A stretch of DNA of 64,000 bases from Tetraselmis striata (GCA_006384855.1 VCJN01001406.1:1-64000), one strand, 5' to 3'; shown: positions 17,666 to 27,746, numbered from the stretch's first letter. Made by a program: numbers and translations. The notes: generated by a model not told the origin, from the letters alone.

Positions 17666-19249
17666 GTGCTGAGTAAAGGTGTGCGACGCGCCGCGCGCGT
17701 CCTGACAAGCGGAATTCGCGGTTCTCTGATTGCGACGATCGCGGTCGGGTGCCTGGCATTGACTCCGGCGACGGCGAATGCGAATTCGAAATATTCCGGC
17801 ATCGTGGTCGACGCCAAGACCGGCAAGACCCTGTACAGCTACAAGGCGGATACCAAACGCTATCCGGCGTCGCTGACCAAGATCATGACGCTCTACATGC
17901 TGTTTGAGGAACTGGAAGCCGGCCGCATGTCCCTGCGGACGCCGCTCAAGGTGTCCAAATACGCCGCGAGCCGCCCGCCGTCGAAACTCGGCCTCAAGCC
18001 GGGCAGCACCATCCGCGCCAAGGATGCGATCCTGGCGCTGGTAACCAAGTCGGCCAATGACGTCGCCGTGGTGGTCGCGGAAAACATTTCCGGCTCCGTG
18101 TCCGCCTTCGGTCGGCGCATGACCCAGCGCGCCCGCCAGCTCGGCATGAAGTCCACCACCTTCAAGAACCCGTCGGGCCTGCCGAACAGCAAGCAGGTCA
18201 CGACCGCCCGCGATATGGCGGTTCTCGGCCGCGCGATCCAGGAGCGCTTCCCCAAGTACTACAAGTACTTCGGCACACGCGTTTATTCCTACAAGGGCCG
18301 CCGCTACGGCAACCACAACCGACTGCTGGGCCGGGTGAAGGGCGTCGACGGCATCAAGACCGGCTACATCCGCGCCTCGGGCTTCAACCTGGTGACTTCG
18401 GTCAAGCGCAACAACCGGCACATTGTGGCGGTTGTCATGGGCGGCCGGTCGGGCGCCTCGCGCAATGCCCAGATGAAGAAGCTGATCGCCAGCTACCTTC
18501 CCAAGGCCTCGCGCGGCAAGCGCACCGCACCGATGCTGGTTGCCCGTGGCACCTCGGCGATCCCGCGGTATGCCGAACTGCGCAACATTCCGGTTCCCGA
18601 CACCAAGCCGGTCCTGCTCGCCCAGGTCGAGGTTCCCGACACAAAGCCGCTTGCCTTCGCCAGGCCCGCCGCCATCGCCGAGGTTCCCGACGCCAAGCCG
18701 ATCATCGCCGCCACGCAGCTCGCCCATGGCGACATCGTGACCGGGTCCATCGTTCCCGTGCCGCAGAAGGCGGATCTTAAGGCGGCCCTGCGCCGCAAGA
18801 GCCTGGCCTTCAACAGCGGCGCCGGCGTCCCGCTTCCCCCGGCCGCAGCCCCGCGCGCGCCGAAGCGCAGCGAGCCCGTGATCCGGGCCGTGCGGACGCA
18901 GACGATCCAGGTAGCGAGCGCGGCCAGCGGCGCAGCCGCCCTTCCCGCGGCTCCGGCGAATGCCTCCGTGACCGTTGCCGCCAACAACACCGCCGATCCC
19001 GAACCCGGCTGGCAGATCCAGATTGCCGCGGCCGAGACCGAGGACGGGGCGATTTCGATGCTGAAGAAGGCCCAGGGCCGTGTCGGACGCACGCTGCGCG
19101 GCTACGACCCGCACACCGAGCCGGTCGAGGCGGACGGCACGACCCTCTACCGGGCCCGTTTCGTCGGCTTCAAGTCCAAGACCGCGGCGTGGGATGCATG
19201 CAAGACCCTCAAGCGGAACAAGTTCAACTGCTACGCGGTCTATCAGTAG
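17666..19249 (+). CDS. Secreted D-alanyl-D-alanine carboxypeptidase (S11) with C-terminal SPOR domain
   Basis: This 527-residue penicillin-binding protein trims the terminal D-Ala of peptidoglycan side chains in the periplasm. The signal peptide is residues 1-39. The catalytic triad of motifs is complete: Ser69-x-x-Lys72 (ASLTKIM), Ser129-Ala-Asn131, and Lys231-Thr-Gly233. A low-complexity linker carries three VPD(T/A)KP repeats (starting at residues 310, 323 and 340). A C-terminal SPOR domain (about 446-527) should bind denuded glycan at the septum. The GTG start at 17666 has GGGGTG upstream and directly precedes a basic signal N-region. It is divergent from the phasin gene. Confidence 0.93.
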   Translation: MLSKGVRRAARVLTSGIRGSLIATIAVGCLALTPATANANSKYSGIVVDAKTGKTLYSYKADTKRYPASLTKIMTLYMLFEELEAGRMSLRTPLKVSKYAASRPPSKLGLKPGSTIRAKDAILALVTKSANDVAVVVAENISGSVSAFGRRMTQRARQLGMKSTTFKNPSGLPNSKQVTTARDMAVLGRAIQERFPKYYKYFGTRVYSYKGRRYGNHNRLLGRVKGVDGIKTGYIRASGFNLVTSVKRNNRHIVAVVMGGRSGASRNAQMKKLIASYLPKASRGKRTAPMLVARGTSAIPRYAELRNIPVPDTKPVLLAQVEVPDTKPLAFARPAAIAEVPDAKPIIAATQLAHGDIVTGSIVPVPQKADLKAALRRKSLAFNSGAGVPLPPAAAPRAPKRSEPVIRAVRTQTIQVASAASGAAALPAAPANASVTVAANNTADPEPGWQIQIAAAETEDGAISMLKKAQGRVGRTLRGYDPHTEPVEADGTTLYRARFVGFKSKTAAWDACKTLKRNKFNCYAVYQ

Positions 19250-19295
19250 ACCGCGTCGGCAACACCAAGATCAACTGTCACGCGTATTGGTGAGT

Positions 19296-20010
19296 TCAAT
19301 GACGATCGAGAAGCAGGTCCTTAGCCTCGTTGAGTTTCGCAGCGAGAAAGCCGCTCCCCCCCTGGTCGGGATGAACACGTTTCATAAGGCGGCGATGCGC
19401 CGCCCGGATTTCCGCCTCGCTGGCGCCGTGCGAAAGCCCCAGAACCTGGTAGGCCTCCTCCTCGGTCATGGCGCCCGAGCCCGGCGCGGGTCCCTGCCCC
19501 GTTGCGGCATCCGCCTCGAAGTCTACGCGCCATCCGGGCTGCCGGCGGTCGAGATAAGCTTCGAATAACGCCCGGCTGTCCGGATCGCCAGCGACCTCGC
19601 GGTAAAACGCCTGAAGCTCCGACGGAGCAAGCCCGTCCAGCCGGCGCCCCTCGAAAGCGCCGGCCAGAACCTCCCCGTCCATATCGCCGGTCTCGTGATC
19701 GAGCCGCATTTCCAGATAGGCGGACCTGACCACCGACGTCTGGCCGGCACCGGCGGTGGAGCCGCTCCCTCCGGCGCTGCGAAACCCCTTCGCATTCCTC
19801 AGCCCGAGCAGCGACAGTCCGGCCATGCCGGCGAAAAAACGCCAGATCGAAGCGCTTGACCAGCATAAACGCGACCGCAGCGACGAGAAGCGCGATCCCG
19901 CCTGCGGTCTTCAATTGCCGGGCAAGGCGCGCCGGATCGGCCGAGGCGATGGAATTGCCGAACGCCAGGACGAGCCCCAGCGCCGCCACCCCCAGCAGCA
20001 GATATCCCAT
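19296..20010 (-). CDS. J-domain membrane protein (frame broken by one base)
   Basis: This DnaJ-like cochaperone of about 237 residues has one or two N-terminal membrane segments (GYLLLGVAALGLVLAFG and GGIALLVAAVAFMLV). A middle region follows (RSAYLEMRLDHETGDMDGEVLAGAFEGRRLDGL). The C-terminal J domain carries the essential HPD motif in LMKRVHPDQGGS. J domains stimulate Hsp70 ATPase; this architecture is common in alphaproteobacteria and its client is unknown. The frame breaks in a six-A run (forward strand 19834-19839). Removing one base joins the membrane part to the rest. A sequencing error is likely. Confidence 0.85.
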
Positions 20011-20123
20011 GTCATCTCCCAGTGCAGCTCGCGCCGCACATCGTCAGCGTGTGAAACCCTCCCGCTCCATATAGCGGGGGACGCACCGCAGTGCGAGGGG
20101 GTGCCGCACGGCTTGAGGCGGCC

Positions 20124-20849
20124 TCAGCGCAAATGCGCCAGCAAGCGCCGCGCGCCCGCATCCCCGCCCTTGGTCAGCTTTTCCAGCTCCGGCCGACCGC
20201 CGGTCGCAAAGACGGCCGCGGCCTTCAGCAGCGCGGCCAGTTCCCCCGGCGCGCCCTCGTCCAGACGAAAATGCGCCCCCCCGGTCAGCCGCGCGATTTC
20301 GCGAAACGCCGTTTCGGCGTGCCCATCGCGCCCGTCCTGGAAGATGAAGGCCGGCACCCCCAAGAGGCCGAGTTCGCCGGCCCGCGCGCACAATCCGTCG
20401 ACGTCTTCCTCCACGCAATCGCCGATATAGACCAGCGCCTGGACCTTCTTGCGCTTGGTCTCGTCGATCGCATGGCGCAGCACCTTGCGGATCTGCGTCT
20501 GTCCGCCGCGGCAGTCGATGCGGGTCATCAGCCGGGCCAGCGTGTCTCCATCCTGAACCCATCTGGACGCCGCGCATTCGCCGAAGCCGCGAAAATACAC
20601 AAGCTGCATCGTCAGGTGCCCGACCTTTCCGGCGGCAGCGAACATCTCGCCCTGCAGCGAGCAGGCCCGGTCCCAGGTCGGCTGCCGGCTCATCGTCGCA
20701 TCGAGCGCGATCACCAGCCGCCCGGCGCGCGCCACGTTGGTCGTCGCATTGGCATCCTTGAGAAACGCGGCGATTTCGGAGCCCGCCGATGCCCGTTCGA
20801 CCGGAGAGGTTTGCTTGCTCTTGAGGTCGATATCGCGCTTGTTCGTCAC
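20124..20849 (-). CDS. VWA domain-containing protein
   Basis: This 241-residue cytoplasmic protein is predicted to have a von Willebrand factor A fold. The metal-ion-dependent adhesion site reads DATMS (about residue 50), a DxTxS version of the usual DxSxS. Later acidic positions (VYIGDCVEEDVDGL, about 140-153) could complete the site. Hydrophobic strands (RLVIALD, MQLVYFRG, VQALVYIGD, VPAFIFQDG) fit the alternating Rossmann-like pattern. Function is unknown. It is downstream of nothing obvious and reads toward the J-domain gene (113-nt gap), possibly the same operon. Confidence 0.8.
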   Translation of the reverse strand: MTNKRDIDLKSKQTSPVERASAGSEIAAFLKDANATTNVARAGRLVIALDATMSRQPTWDRACSLQGEMFAAAGKVGHLTMQLVYFRGFGECAASRWVQDGDTLARLMTRIDCRGGQTQIRKVLRHAIDETKRKKVQALVYIGDCVEEDVDGLCARAGELGLLGVPAFIFQDGRDGHAETAFREIARLTGGAHFRLDEGAPGELAALLKAAAVFATGGRPELEKLTKGGDAGARRLLAHLR

Positions 20850-20999
20850 CTGCGCCTCCTTCCGCCCGTTTCAGACCGTGGCAATTGCCCGCACAGTGCG
20901 ATATGGCCTTCGCATCGGAAAATGCCAAGGCATGCGCAGCGGTTTCGCGGAAAGGCCTGGCGGTCCGGCTGACCTTTTTTTGCGACGGAGCTAGCGCCC

Positions 21000-21854
21000 A
21001 TGACACGCCCCCGCATTTTCGAAACCATCGCCGGCCTGCGCGCGGATGTCGAGGCCGCCCGCCGCAGCGGCCAGCGCATCGCCATGGTGCCGACCATGGG
21101 CGCGCTGCACGAAGGCCACCTGTCGCTGGTGCGTGCGGCTCAGGCCAAGGCTGATCTCGTGATCGTCTCGATCTTCGTCAATCCGACGCAATTCGCGCCA
21201 AACGAGGATTTCGACGCCTATCCGCGCGACAACGACAGCGACATCGCCAAGCTTTCGGAGCTCGGCGTCGATGCCGTGTTCCTCCCGACCGTCGGCGAGA
21301 TGTATCCGAAGGGCTTTGCGACGGGGGTCAGCGTCGGCGGACCCTCGCAGGGCCTGGAAAGCGTCACCCGCCCGCATTTCTTCAACGGCGTCGCCCTGGT
21401 GGTCACCAAACTGCTGCTCGCCGCTCTCCCCGATCTCGCCATCTTCGGCGAGAAGGACTATCAGCAGCTTTGCGTGATCCGGCAGTTCGTGCGCGACCTG
21501 AACATCCCTATCGAGATCGAGGGCGCCCCGACCGTGCGCGAAGACGACGGTCTGGCGATGTCCTCGCGCAACCGCTACCTCGGCCCGGACGACCGCAAGC
21601 GGGCCGCGCTGCTGCCCGCAGTCCTGCGCGAAACGCTTCAGGCCCTCGACGCGGGGACGCCGGTTGCCGATGCCCTTGACCGGGGACGGAGCAGGCTGAC
21701 CGACGGTGGCTTCGAGGTCGATTACCTCGAGCTGCGGACCGCCGATACGCTCGCCCCGGTCGACGATGCGACCCGCGAACTGCGCCTGCTGGTCGCCGCG
21801 AAACTGGGCGCCACGCGGCTTATCGACAACATGCCCTGGTCGCGCGCGTCTTGA
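21000..21854 (+). CDS. panC: Pantoate--beta-alanine ligase (pantothenate synthetase)
   Basis: This 284-residue enzyme makes pantothenate (vitamin B5) from pantoate, beta-alanine and ATP. Family motifs are clear: MVPTMGALHEGHLSLVRAA (HIGH-type ATP site, about residues 29-47), IFVNPTQFAPNEDFDAYPR, FGEKDYQQL, and the KMSKS-like MSSRNRYL (about 182-189). Start and length match the family. The usual partner panB is not adjacent, so pantothenate genes are split in this genome. It is convergent with the DUF1489 gene. Confidence 0.97.
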   Translation: MTRPRIFETIAGLRADVEAARRSGQRIAMVPTMGALHEGHLSLVRAAQAKADLVIVSIFVNPTQFAPNEDFDAYPRDNDSDIAKLSELGVDAVFLPTVGEMYPKGFATGVSVGGPSQGLESVTRPHFFNGVALVVTKLLLAALPDLAIFGEKDYQQLCVIRQFVRDLNIPIEIEGAPTVREDDGLAMSSRNRYLGPDDRKRAALLPAVLRETLQALDAGTPVADALDRGRSRLTDGGFEVDYLELRTADTLAPVDDATRELRLLVAAKLGATRLIDNMPWSRAS

Positions 21855-21866
21855 GGGCGCGGGGCT

Positions 21867-22301
21867 TCAGATCAGGCAGAGTTCCACCAGTTCCCGGCGC
21901 ATGGCATCGGGAATATCCCCGCTCCCGTCCAGCCGGGTCAGATCGGCCGGCGCGTCCTCGGGCTTGAGATAGCGCCAGCCCTGGAACGGACGGCGCGGAT
22001 GCGGCCGCGTCGGATGCAGGATCGGTTCGAGCACCAGATCGCAGCGCTTGATGCCGGCGCCGTCGGTGAACGGGCGGATGTCGATCAGCCGCTGGCGCAC
22101 CTGGATCGATCCCTTGATCACCCAATAGAGCGACCCGCCGTCGAGCAGCTCGTCACGACGGGTGGGCACCATCCGCGTGGTGTGGCATTGCTCCGGCGCC
22201 TCGCCGCGCGCGCGGCGTTCCTCAGCCCGGAAGTCGATCCAGGCCTGCAGGTCCTCGATGGAGCCGGCGCCCACACATAGTTTCAGCAGATGTAGCGTCA
22301 T
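21867..22301 (-). CDS. DUF1489 family protein
   Basis: This 144-residue soluble protein matches DUF1489: MTLHLLKLCVG start, HTTRMVPTRRDELLDGGSLYWVIKG, IDIRPF...CDLVLEP, and the final FQGWRYLKPEDAPADL. The family is nearly confined to alphaproteobacteria and has a basic pocket suggestive of nucleic acid or nucleotide binding, but no proven role. It is convergent with panC (12-nt gap) and divergent from the epimerase-like gene. Confidence 0.88.
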   Translation of the reverse strand: MTLHLLKLCVGAGSIEDLQAWIDFRAEERRARGEAPEQCHTTRMVPTRRDELLDGGSLYWVIKGSIQVRQRLIDIRPFTDGAGIKRCDLVLEPILHPTRPHPRRPFQGWRYLKPEDAPADLTRLDGSGDIPDAMRRELVELCLI

Positions 22302-22445
22302 GCCTCCCGTTATAGAGCCTCCGGCCCGAGATCAAAGCGCCGGCGTGTCGGCCTTTCCCGCAATGCACATCTGTCTGCCATCCGGCGACCGCGCGCGTGG
22401 ACGGGAGAGCTTGCGCGAATCGGTTGCGCGGCCTTTTAATTGGAC

Positions 22446-23336
22446 ATGCAGATCTTTCTCACAGGCGGAACCGGAACCATCGGTCGCGCGGTCCTCGCGC
22501 AATTGCTGGCCCGCGGCCACAGCGTCAAGGCGCTGGCGCGCTCAGCGGAGAGCGGCGCGCGGCTCAGGGCCGCCGGCGCGCAGGCGGTCTCCGGCGACCT
22601 GCGCGAGCCGCGCGGCTGGCTGGAAGAAGCCGCACGCTGCGATACGCTGGTGCACACGGGCGCGACATTCGACGCACAGGCCGTCACGGTGGAACGTCGC
22701 CTGGTCGCGGCGCTGAAGGCACTGCCCGCCGACCGGCCCCATCCCTTCAACGTGGTCTATACCGGCGGCGTCTGGCTCTATGCCGCAAGCCCGGTCGTTC
22801 CCTTGCGCGAGAACACGCCGTTTCACCCGCTCCCCGCCTTCGCCCATGTGGCGAATGCCATCCGCTCGCTGCTGCCGATGCGCCATATCGCCCTTTCGGT
22901 GATCCATCCGGCGCTGGTCTGCGGACGTGAAGACGGCCCTGTCGCCGATATGCGCCACGCGGCGGAAACCGGACAGGCGTTTCGCACCCGCGCCGGACTG
23001 GACACGCTGTGGCCGCTGGTTTCGGATGAGGATCTGGCGGATCTCTATGTCCGCGCCGTGGAAGCGCGCCGCTATCGCCTCAGCACCTTCGGATGCGGCG
23101 TGGAGGCCGTGCCCGTTTCCACGCTGATGCGCCTCGTGTCCGACAGTCTCGGCCTCAGGCTCGATCTGGAACATGAAGAGCGGGCGCCGGATCTTGACCC
23201 GCATCATGACGTCACCGCCGGCTATGCCCTGTCGCAATGCGTCTCAAGTGCCGGCGCGGCCAAGCTGCTCGGCTGGAGCCCGCGCCACACCACCCCCGCG
23301 GATCTCGTCTACGCTCATACGCCGGTCGCGAGATAG
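22446..23336 (+). CDS. NAD(P)-dependent epimerase/dehydratase family protein
   Basis: This 296-residue extended short-chain dehydrogenase has an N-terminal nucleotide-binding motif GGTGTIG (about residues 7-13). A Rossmann pattern follows, with LVHTGATFD and YTGGVWLYA. The normal YxxxK catalytic pair is not obvious: a Tyr appears in GVWLYAAS, but no Lys four residues later. It may therefore be a redox sensor or an atypical reductase rather than a sugar epimerase. The start is ATG 22446; a TTG 6 nt upstream is possible. It is convergent with mccA. Confidence 0.8.
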   Translation: MQIFLTGGTGTIGRAVLAQLLARGHSVKALARSAESGARLRAAGAQAVSGDLREPRGWLEEAARCDTLVHTGATFDAQAVTVERRLVAALKALPADRPHPFNVVYTGGVWLYAASPVVPLRENTPFHPLPAFAHVANAIRSLLPMRHIALSVIHPALVCGREDGPVADMRHAAETGQAFRTRAGLDTLWPLVSDEDLADLYVRAVEARRYRLSTFGCGVEAVPVSTLMRLVSDSLGLRLDLEHEERAPDLDPHHDVTAGYALSQCVSSAGAAKLLGWSPRHTTPADLVYAHTPVAR

Positions 23337-23354
23337 CGCGCCGGTGCGCGACGC

Positions 23355-24369
23355 TCAGTCCTCGACCAGCGAGACGATCGGCGCGCCCTGGTCGACCTGA
23401 CCGCCTTCGGTGACGAAGACCGTCTCCACCGTGCCGTCGCGCGGTGCGACGACGGCATGCTCCATCTTCATCGCTTCCACGACAGCCAGCCGGTCGCCCT
23501 TGGCAACCGTATCGCCGGCAGCCACATCGACGGCAATCACCTTGCCATGCATCGGCGCCTTGATCGCGGCCGCGCCTTCGGCCTCTTCGGCCACCCGCGC
23601 CAGCTGGTCGACCAGCGCGACCTTGACCGCGCGTCCGCCTTCCAGCGCATAGACCGCGTCGCCCGCCCAGCTCACGATGCCGGCGCCGCCGCCGGCTTCC
23701 GTCCCCTCCAGCGGAACCGGTCGCCCGTCCCGCCAGGCCACCTGGATGTCGCGCGCCTCGCCGTCGACCTCGACCCGCACGCCAACCGAACGCGGCCCGG
23801 AGAGCTGGAAGGCATCGCGCTGCGCGAAAGGATCGCACCAGCCAGAGTCCGCAACGACGTCGGCGCTCTCCTGTCCGGCGAGCAGCGCGGCAACCGCCAT
23901 GGAGATCGTCGCCGGCGACACCTCGCCCTGCGTCAGCGCTTCGAGATCGCGGTCGATCAGACCGGTGTCAAAGCCGCCCGCGCGCACCTCCGGGTGAGCG
24001 ACGAGGCTCGCCAGAAAAGCCAGGTTGTTCTTCGGGCCGGCGATCCACGACACGCCGAACTGATGGGCGAGCCGGTCGAGCGCCTCCTCGCGCGTCGGCG
24101 CATAGGCAATGATCTTGGCGATCATCGGATCGTAGAAGGGCGAGATCTCGCCGCCGGCCTCGACGCCGCTGTCGATGCGAATGCCCTCGCCTTCCGGCAG
24201 CATCAAAAGCTCGAGCCTGCCGGTCGACGGCAGGAAGCCGCTGTCGGGGTCCTCGGCGTAGAGCCGCACCTCCACCGCATGGCCGTCGAGCCGGATTTCG
24301 TCCTGCGACAGCGGCAGGCCCTCGCCGGAGGCGATGCGGAACTGCCATTCGACCAGATCCTGCCCGGTG

Positions 24370-24401
<32 letters not shown>

Positions 24402-25292
24402 GCGGGTGTTCATCTCCATGAACCAGAAGCCGTCGGGGCGCAGCGCGCCCGAGCCGTCGGCGATGAACTCGATGGTGCCGGCGCCGGAATAATTGACGGC
24501 CCTGGCGGCCGCGACCGCCGCATTGCCCATCGCGGCGCGCGTTTCCTCGCTCATGCCGGGCGCCGGCGCTTCCTCAAGAACCTTTTGATGGCGACGCTGC
24601 GCGGAACAGTCGCGCTCGAACAGATGCACCGCATTGCCCTTGCCGTCGCCGAAGACCTGGATTTCCACGTGGCGCGGATTGAGGATGAACTTCTCGATGA
24701 GCACGCGCGGATCGCCGAAGGCCGATTGCGCCTCGCGCTGCGCCGAGGCCAGTGCCGCATCAAAGTCGATGGCCTTGTCGACGCGGCGCATGCCCTTGCC
24801 GCCGCCACCCGCGACCGCCTTGATCAGCACCGGATAGCCGATCTCATAGGCTTTCTGCTTGAGGAATTCCGCCTCCTGCCGGTCGCCGTGATAGCCCGGC
24901 ACCACCGGCACGCCGGCCTTTTCCATCAGCGCCTTGGCGCCGTCCTTCAGGCCCATGGCGCGGATCGCCTCCGCCGACGGCCCGACAAAGACGATCCCGG
25001 CATCGGCACAGGCCTGCGCGAAGGCGGCGTTTTCCGACAGGAAACCGTAGCCCGGATGGATCGACGCCGCGCCCGTCTGCCGGGCCGCCTCCAGAATGCG
25101 CGCGCCGACCAGATAGCTCTCCGAACTCGGTGCCGGCCCGATCGCGACCGCCTCGTCGGCCATGCGCACATGCAGCGCGTTGCGGTCCGCCTCGGAATAA
25201 ACGGCGATGGTGCGCAGGCCGAGACGCCGCGCTGTCTTGATGATGCGGCAGGCGATTTCCCCGCGATTGGCGATCAGCACCGAATCCAGCAT
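23355..25292 (-). CDS. Methylcrotonoyl-CoA carboxylase biotin-containing (alpha) subunit
   Basis: This 645-residue subunit carries out the biotin-carboxylase step of leucine degradation (3-methylcrotonyl-CoA to 3-methylglutaconyl-CoA). It has an N-terminal biotin carboxylase domain (MLDSVLIANRGEIACRI, ATP-grasp GGGGKGMR, catalytic region FIEMNTRLQVEHPVTE). A middle linker follows, then a C-terminal biotinyl domain with EAMKMEH, where Lys609 carries biotin. The assignment to methylcrotonyl rather than propionyl or acetyl-CoA carboxylase comes mainly from the adjacent mccB partner and the leucine context. Usual symbols are mccA or liuD. It follows mccB after 60 nt in the same operon. Confidence 0.9.
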
Positions 25293-25352
25293 GGAGATCC
25301 TCTTGTCTTTCAGGCTTTGAGCGCGCCCGCCGGGATGCGGCGGGCCGCCATG

Positions 25353-26962
25353 TCACATGCGGAAAATGCCGAAGCGCGTCTCCGGGATCGGCGCGTTCAG
25401 GCTTGCGGAAAAGGCGAGACCCAGCACCCTGCGGGTTTCCTGCGGCAGGATGATGCCGTCGTCCCAGAGCCGGGCGGTGGCGTGATAGGGATGCCCCTCC
25501 GCCTCGTATTTCTCGCGGATCGGCGCCTTGAAGGCCGCCTCTTCCTCCGCGCTCCAGCTGCCGCCGTCGGCCTCGATATTGTCGCGCTTGACGGTGGCCA
25601 GAACGCTGGCCGCCTGCTCGCCGCCCATCACCGAGATCCGGGCGTTGGGCCACATGAACAGGAAGCGCGGCCCGTAGGCGCGCCCGCACATGCCGTAGTT
25701 GCCCGCGCCATAGGAGCCGCCGACGATCACCGTGATCTTGGGCACCTTGGCGCTTGCCACCGCCGTCACCAGCTTGGCGCCGTCCTTGGCAATGCCGCCG
25801 GCCTCATATTCGCGCCCGACCATGAAGCCGGTTATGTTTTGCAGGAAGAGCAGAGGGATCTTGCGCTGGCAGCACAATTCGACGAAATGCGCGCCCTTGA
25901 GCGCGGATTCGGAAAAGAGAATGCCGTTGTTGGCAATCACCCCGACGGGAATGCCCATGATGCGGGCAAAGCCCGTCACCAGCGTGGTGCCATAGGTCGC
26001 CTTGAACTCGTCGAACTCCGATCCGTCGACGATACGGCCGATGACCTCGCGAATGTCATATTGCTTGCGCAGGTCGACCGGCACGACGTCTTCCAGCTCG
26101 CCCGGATCGAGCACGGGCTCGCGCGCCGGCTGCAGGGCAAGCGCCGGCGCCTTGACGGTGTTCAGATTGGCGACGATGCGCCTGGCCTGCGCCAAGCGCC
26201 TGATCGTCGTCGATGGCATAGTGGATCGGCCACGCCGGAGACGCGGGCGTGCACCTCGGCGCCGCCCAGATCCTCCGCAGACACCTCCTCGCCGGTGGCC
26301 GCCTTCACCAGCGGCGGACCCGCCAGGAAGATCGTCCCCTGCCGGCGCACGATGATGGTCTCGTCCGACATTGCCGGCACATAGGCGCCGCCGGCGGTGC
26401 AGGAGCCCATCACGACGGCGATCTGCGGGATGCCCATCGCCGACATGTTGGCCTGATTGTAGAAGATGCGGCCGAAGTGGTCGCGGTCGGGAAAGACCTC
26501 GGTCTGGTTCGGCAGGTTGGCGCCGCCGGAATCGACCAGATAGATGCAGGGCAGACGGTTTTCCATCGCCACTTCCTGCGCGCGCAGGTGCTTCTTCACC
26601 GTCATCGGATAATAGGTGCCGCCCTTGATGGTGGCATCGTTGCACACGATCATGCAGTCGCGGCCCGAGACGCGGCCGATGCCGGTGATCAGGCCCGCGC
26701 CATGGATCGCATCCCCGTACATCCCGTGCGCGGCTAGCGCGCCAAGCTCCAGGAAGGGCGTGCCGGGATCGAGCAGCCGTGTCACCCGCTCGCGCGGCAG
26801 CAGCTTGCCCCGCGACAGGTGTCGCTCGCGGGCGCGGTCGTTGCCGCCGCGCGCGGCCTCGGCCCGCTTTTGCGAAAGATCCTCCGCCAGTGCCGCCCAG
26901 GCACTGCGATTGGCATCCAGCTCCGCGCCCTGGATTGTAGAATTGCTGCGCAGGATCGCCAC
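25353..26962 (-). CDS. Methylcrotonoyl-CoA carboxylase carboxyltransferase (beta) subunit (frame broken by two single bases)
   Basis: This carboxyltransferase partner of the biotin subunit has about 535 residues. It matches the MCC beta family throughout: [118 protein letters not shown]. Two separate one-base insertions, a GG at 26223-26224 and a CC at 26192-26193 (forward strand), break the frame around [18 protein letters not shown]. Removing both restores it. The start is GTG 26962 with GAGGGGG upstream. It probably shares the LiuR-type operator at 27043-27057. Usual symbols are mccB or liuB. Confidence 0.9.
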
Positions 26963-27025
26963 CCGTTCGCCCCCTCGGTTCCGCTTGTCGACCGCACCCG
27001 CACGGTCGAAGACCTCATCCGGGAA

Positions 27026-27063
27026 AAGACATTGAATGACGTTTACGTGCCAGTCAATGTCTT
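27026..27063. promoter_or_regulatory. LiuR-type operator upstream of mccBA, inside a 10-bp inverted repeat
   Basis: TTACGTGCCAGTCAA at 27043-27057 differs at one base from the site upstream of the MerR-type regulator at 37324-37338. Read on the minus strand it begins TTGACT, a good -35 box. The site lies within a perfect 10-bp inverted repeat, AAGACATTGA (27026-27035) and TCAATGTCTT (27054-27063). It is about 80 nt upstream of the mccB start. Confidence 0.65.
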
Positions 27064-27101
27064 ATGATTTAATTATAAATATCAGTAATTTACTGTATAT
27101 C

Positions 27102-27746
27102 CTAAACCTCATCCGCATCAACGACAGCGGTTTCCTTGGCGGCGTCCGCGCACCATGCCTGCATCAGGGGATGCGCCATCACCGCTTCGGCGTAGGCCCG
27201 TTCCGTCTCGCTCATGTCCAGGCAATAGGTCAAAAACCGCGTGACCACCGGCGCATAGAAACAGTCGGCGGCGGAAAAGGCGCCGAAGAGGAACGGACCG
27301 CCGTCGCCGGCCCGGGACCGGCAGGTCGTCCAGATCTCGCGCACGCGCGCGGTGTCGCGGTCCGCCGTGGCGCCTTTGGGATGCGGTGCCGGCGCCCGGC
27401 GCAGGTTCATCGGAAACTGCCCGCGCAGGTCGGGAAAGCCGGAATGGAACTCCGCGCAAATCGAGCGCGCATGGGCACGGGCATGGGGATCGGCCGGCCA
27501 AAGCCCCGCATCCGGAAACCGTTCGGCCAGATACTCGATGATCGCCAGCGTGTCCCACACGGCGAGATCGCCATCGATCAGCACCGGCACGCGGCCGGCC
27601 GGCGACAGCAGCTTGATCCGTTCGTAGAACTCCGGCGTGTCGAGGGGGAGCAGCTCTTCCTCAAAGGAAGTGCCGGTCAGCGAGAGCGCGAGCCAGGCAC
27701 GCAGCGACCAGGACGAGTAATTCTTGTTTCCGACAATCAGCTTCAT
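27102..27746 (-). CDS. Glutathione S-transferase family protein
   Basis: This GST of about 214 residues begins MKLIVGNKNYSSWSLRAWLALSLTG, a stretch typical of the YfcF/maleylacetoacetate-isomerase-like group with an SSWS helix-1 start. The cis-Pro segment is SPAGRVPVLIDGD and the glutathione loop is VWDTLAIIEYLAE. A helical C-terminal domain has FSAADCFYAPV. ATG 27746 is chosen; a GTG at 27755 is in frame. The region upstream of mccB (27064-27101) is AT-rich and separates the two minus-strand units. Substrate is unknown. Confidence 0.87.
   Translation of the reverse strand: MKLIVGNKNYSSWSLRAWLALSLTGTSFEEELLPLDTPEFYERIKLLSPAGRVPVLIDGDLAVWDTLAIIEYLAERFPDAGLWPADPHARAHARSICAEFHSGFPDLRGQFPMNLRRAPAPHPKGATADRDTARVREIWTTCRSRAGDGGPFLFGAFSAADCFYAPVVTRFLTYCLDMSETERAYAEAVMAHPLMQAWCADAAKETAVVDADEV

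Noticed and set aside
20044-21006. 320-codon minus-strand frame overlapping the VWA gene and the panC start
   Set aside because: Out of frame with the VWA gene, with no family resemblance; a shadow of GC-rich coding.
23457-26384. Long open frame on the plus strand, about 975 codons
   Set aside because: It mirrors the two carboxylase genes. The product is a run of Arg/Ala/His without recognisable domains.
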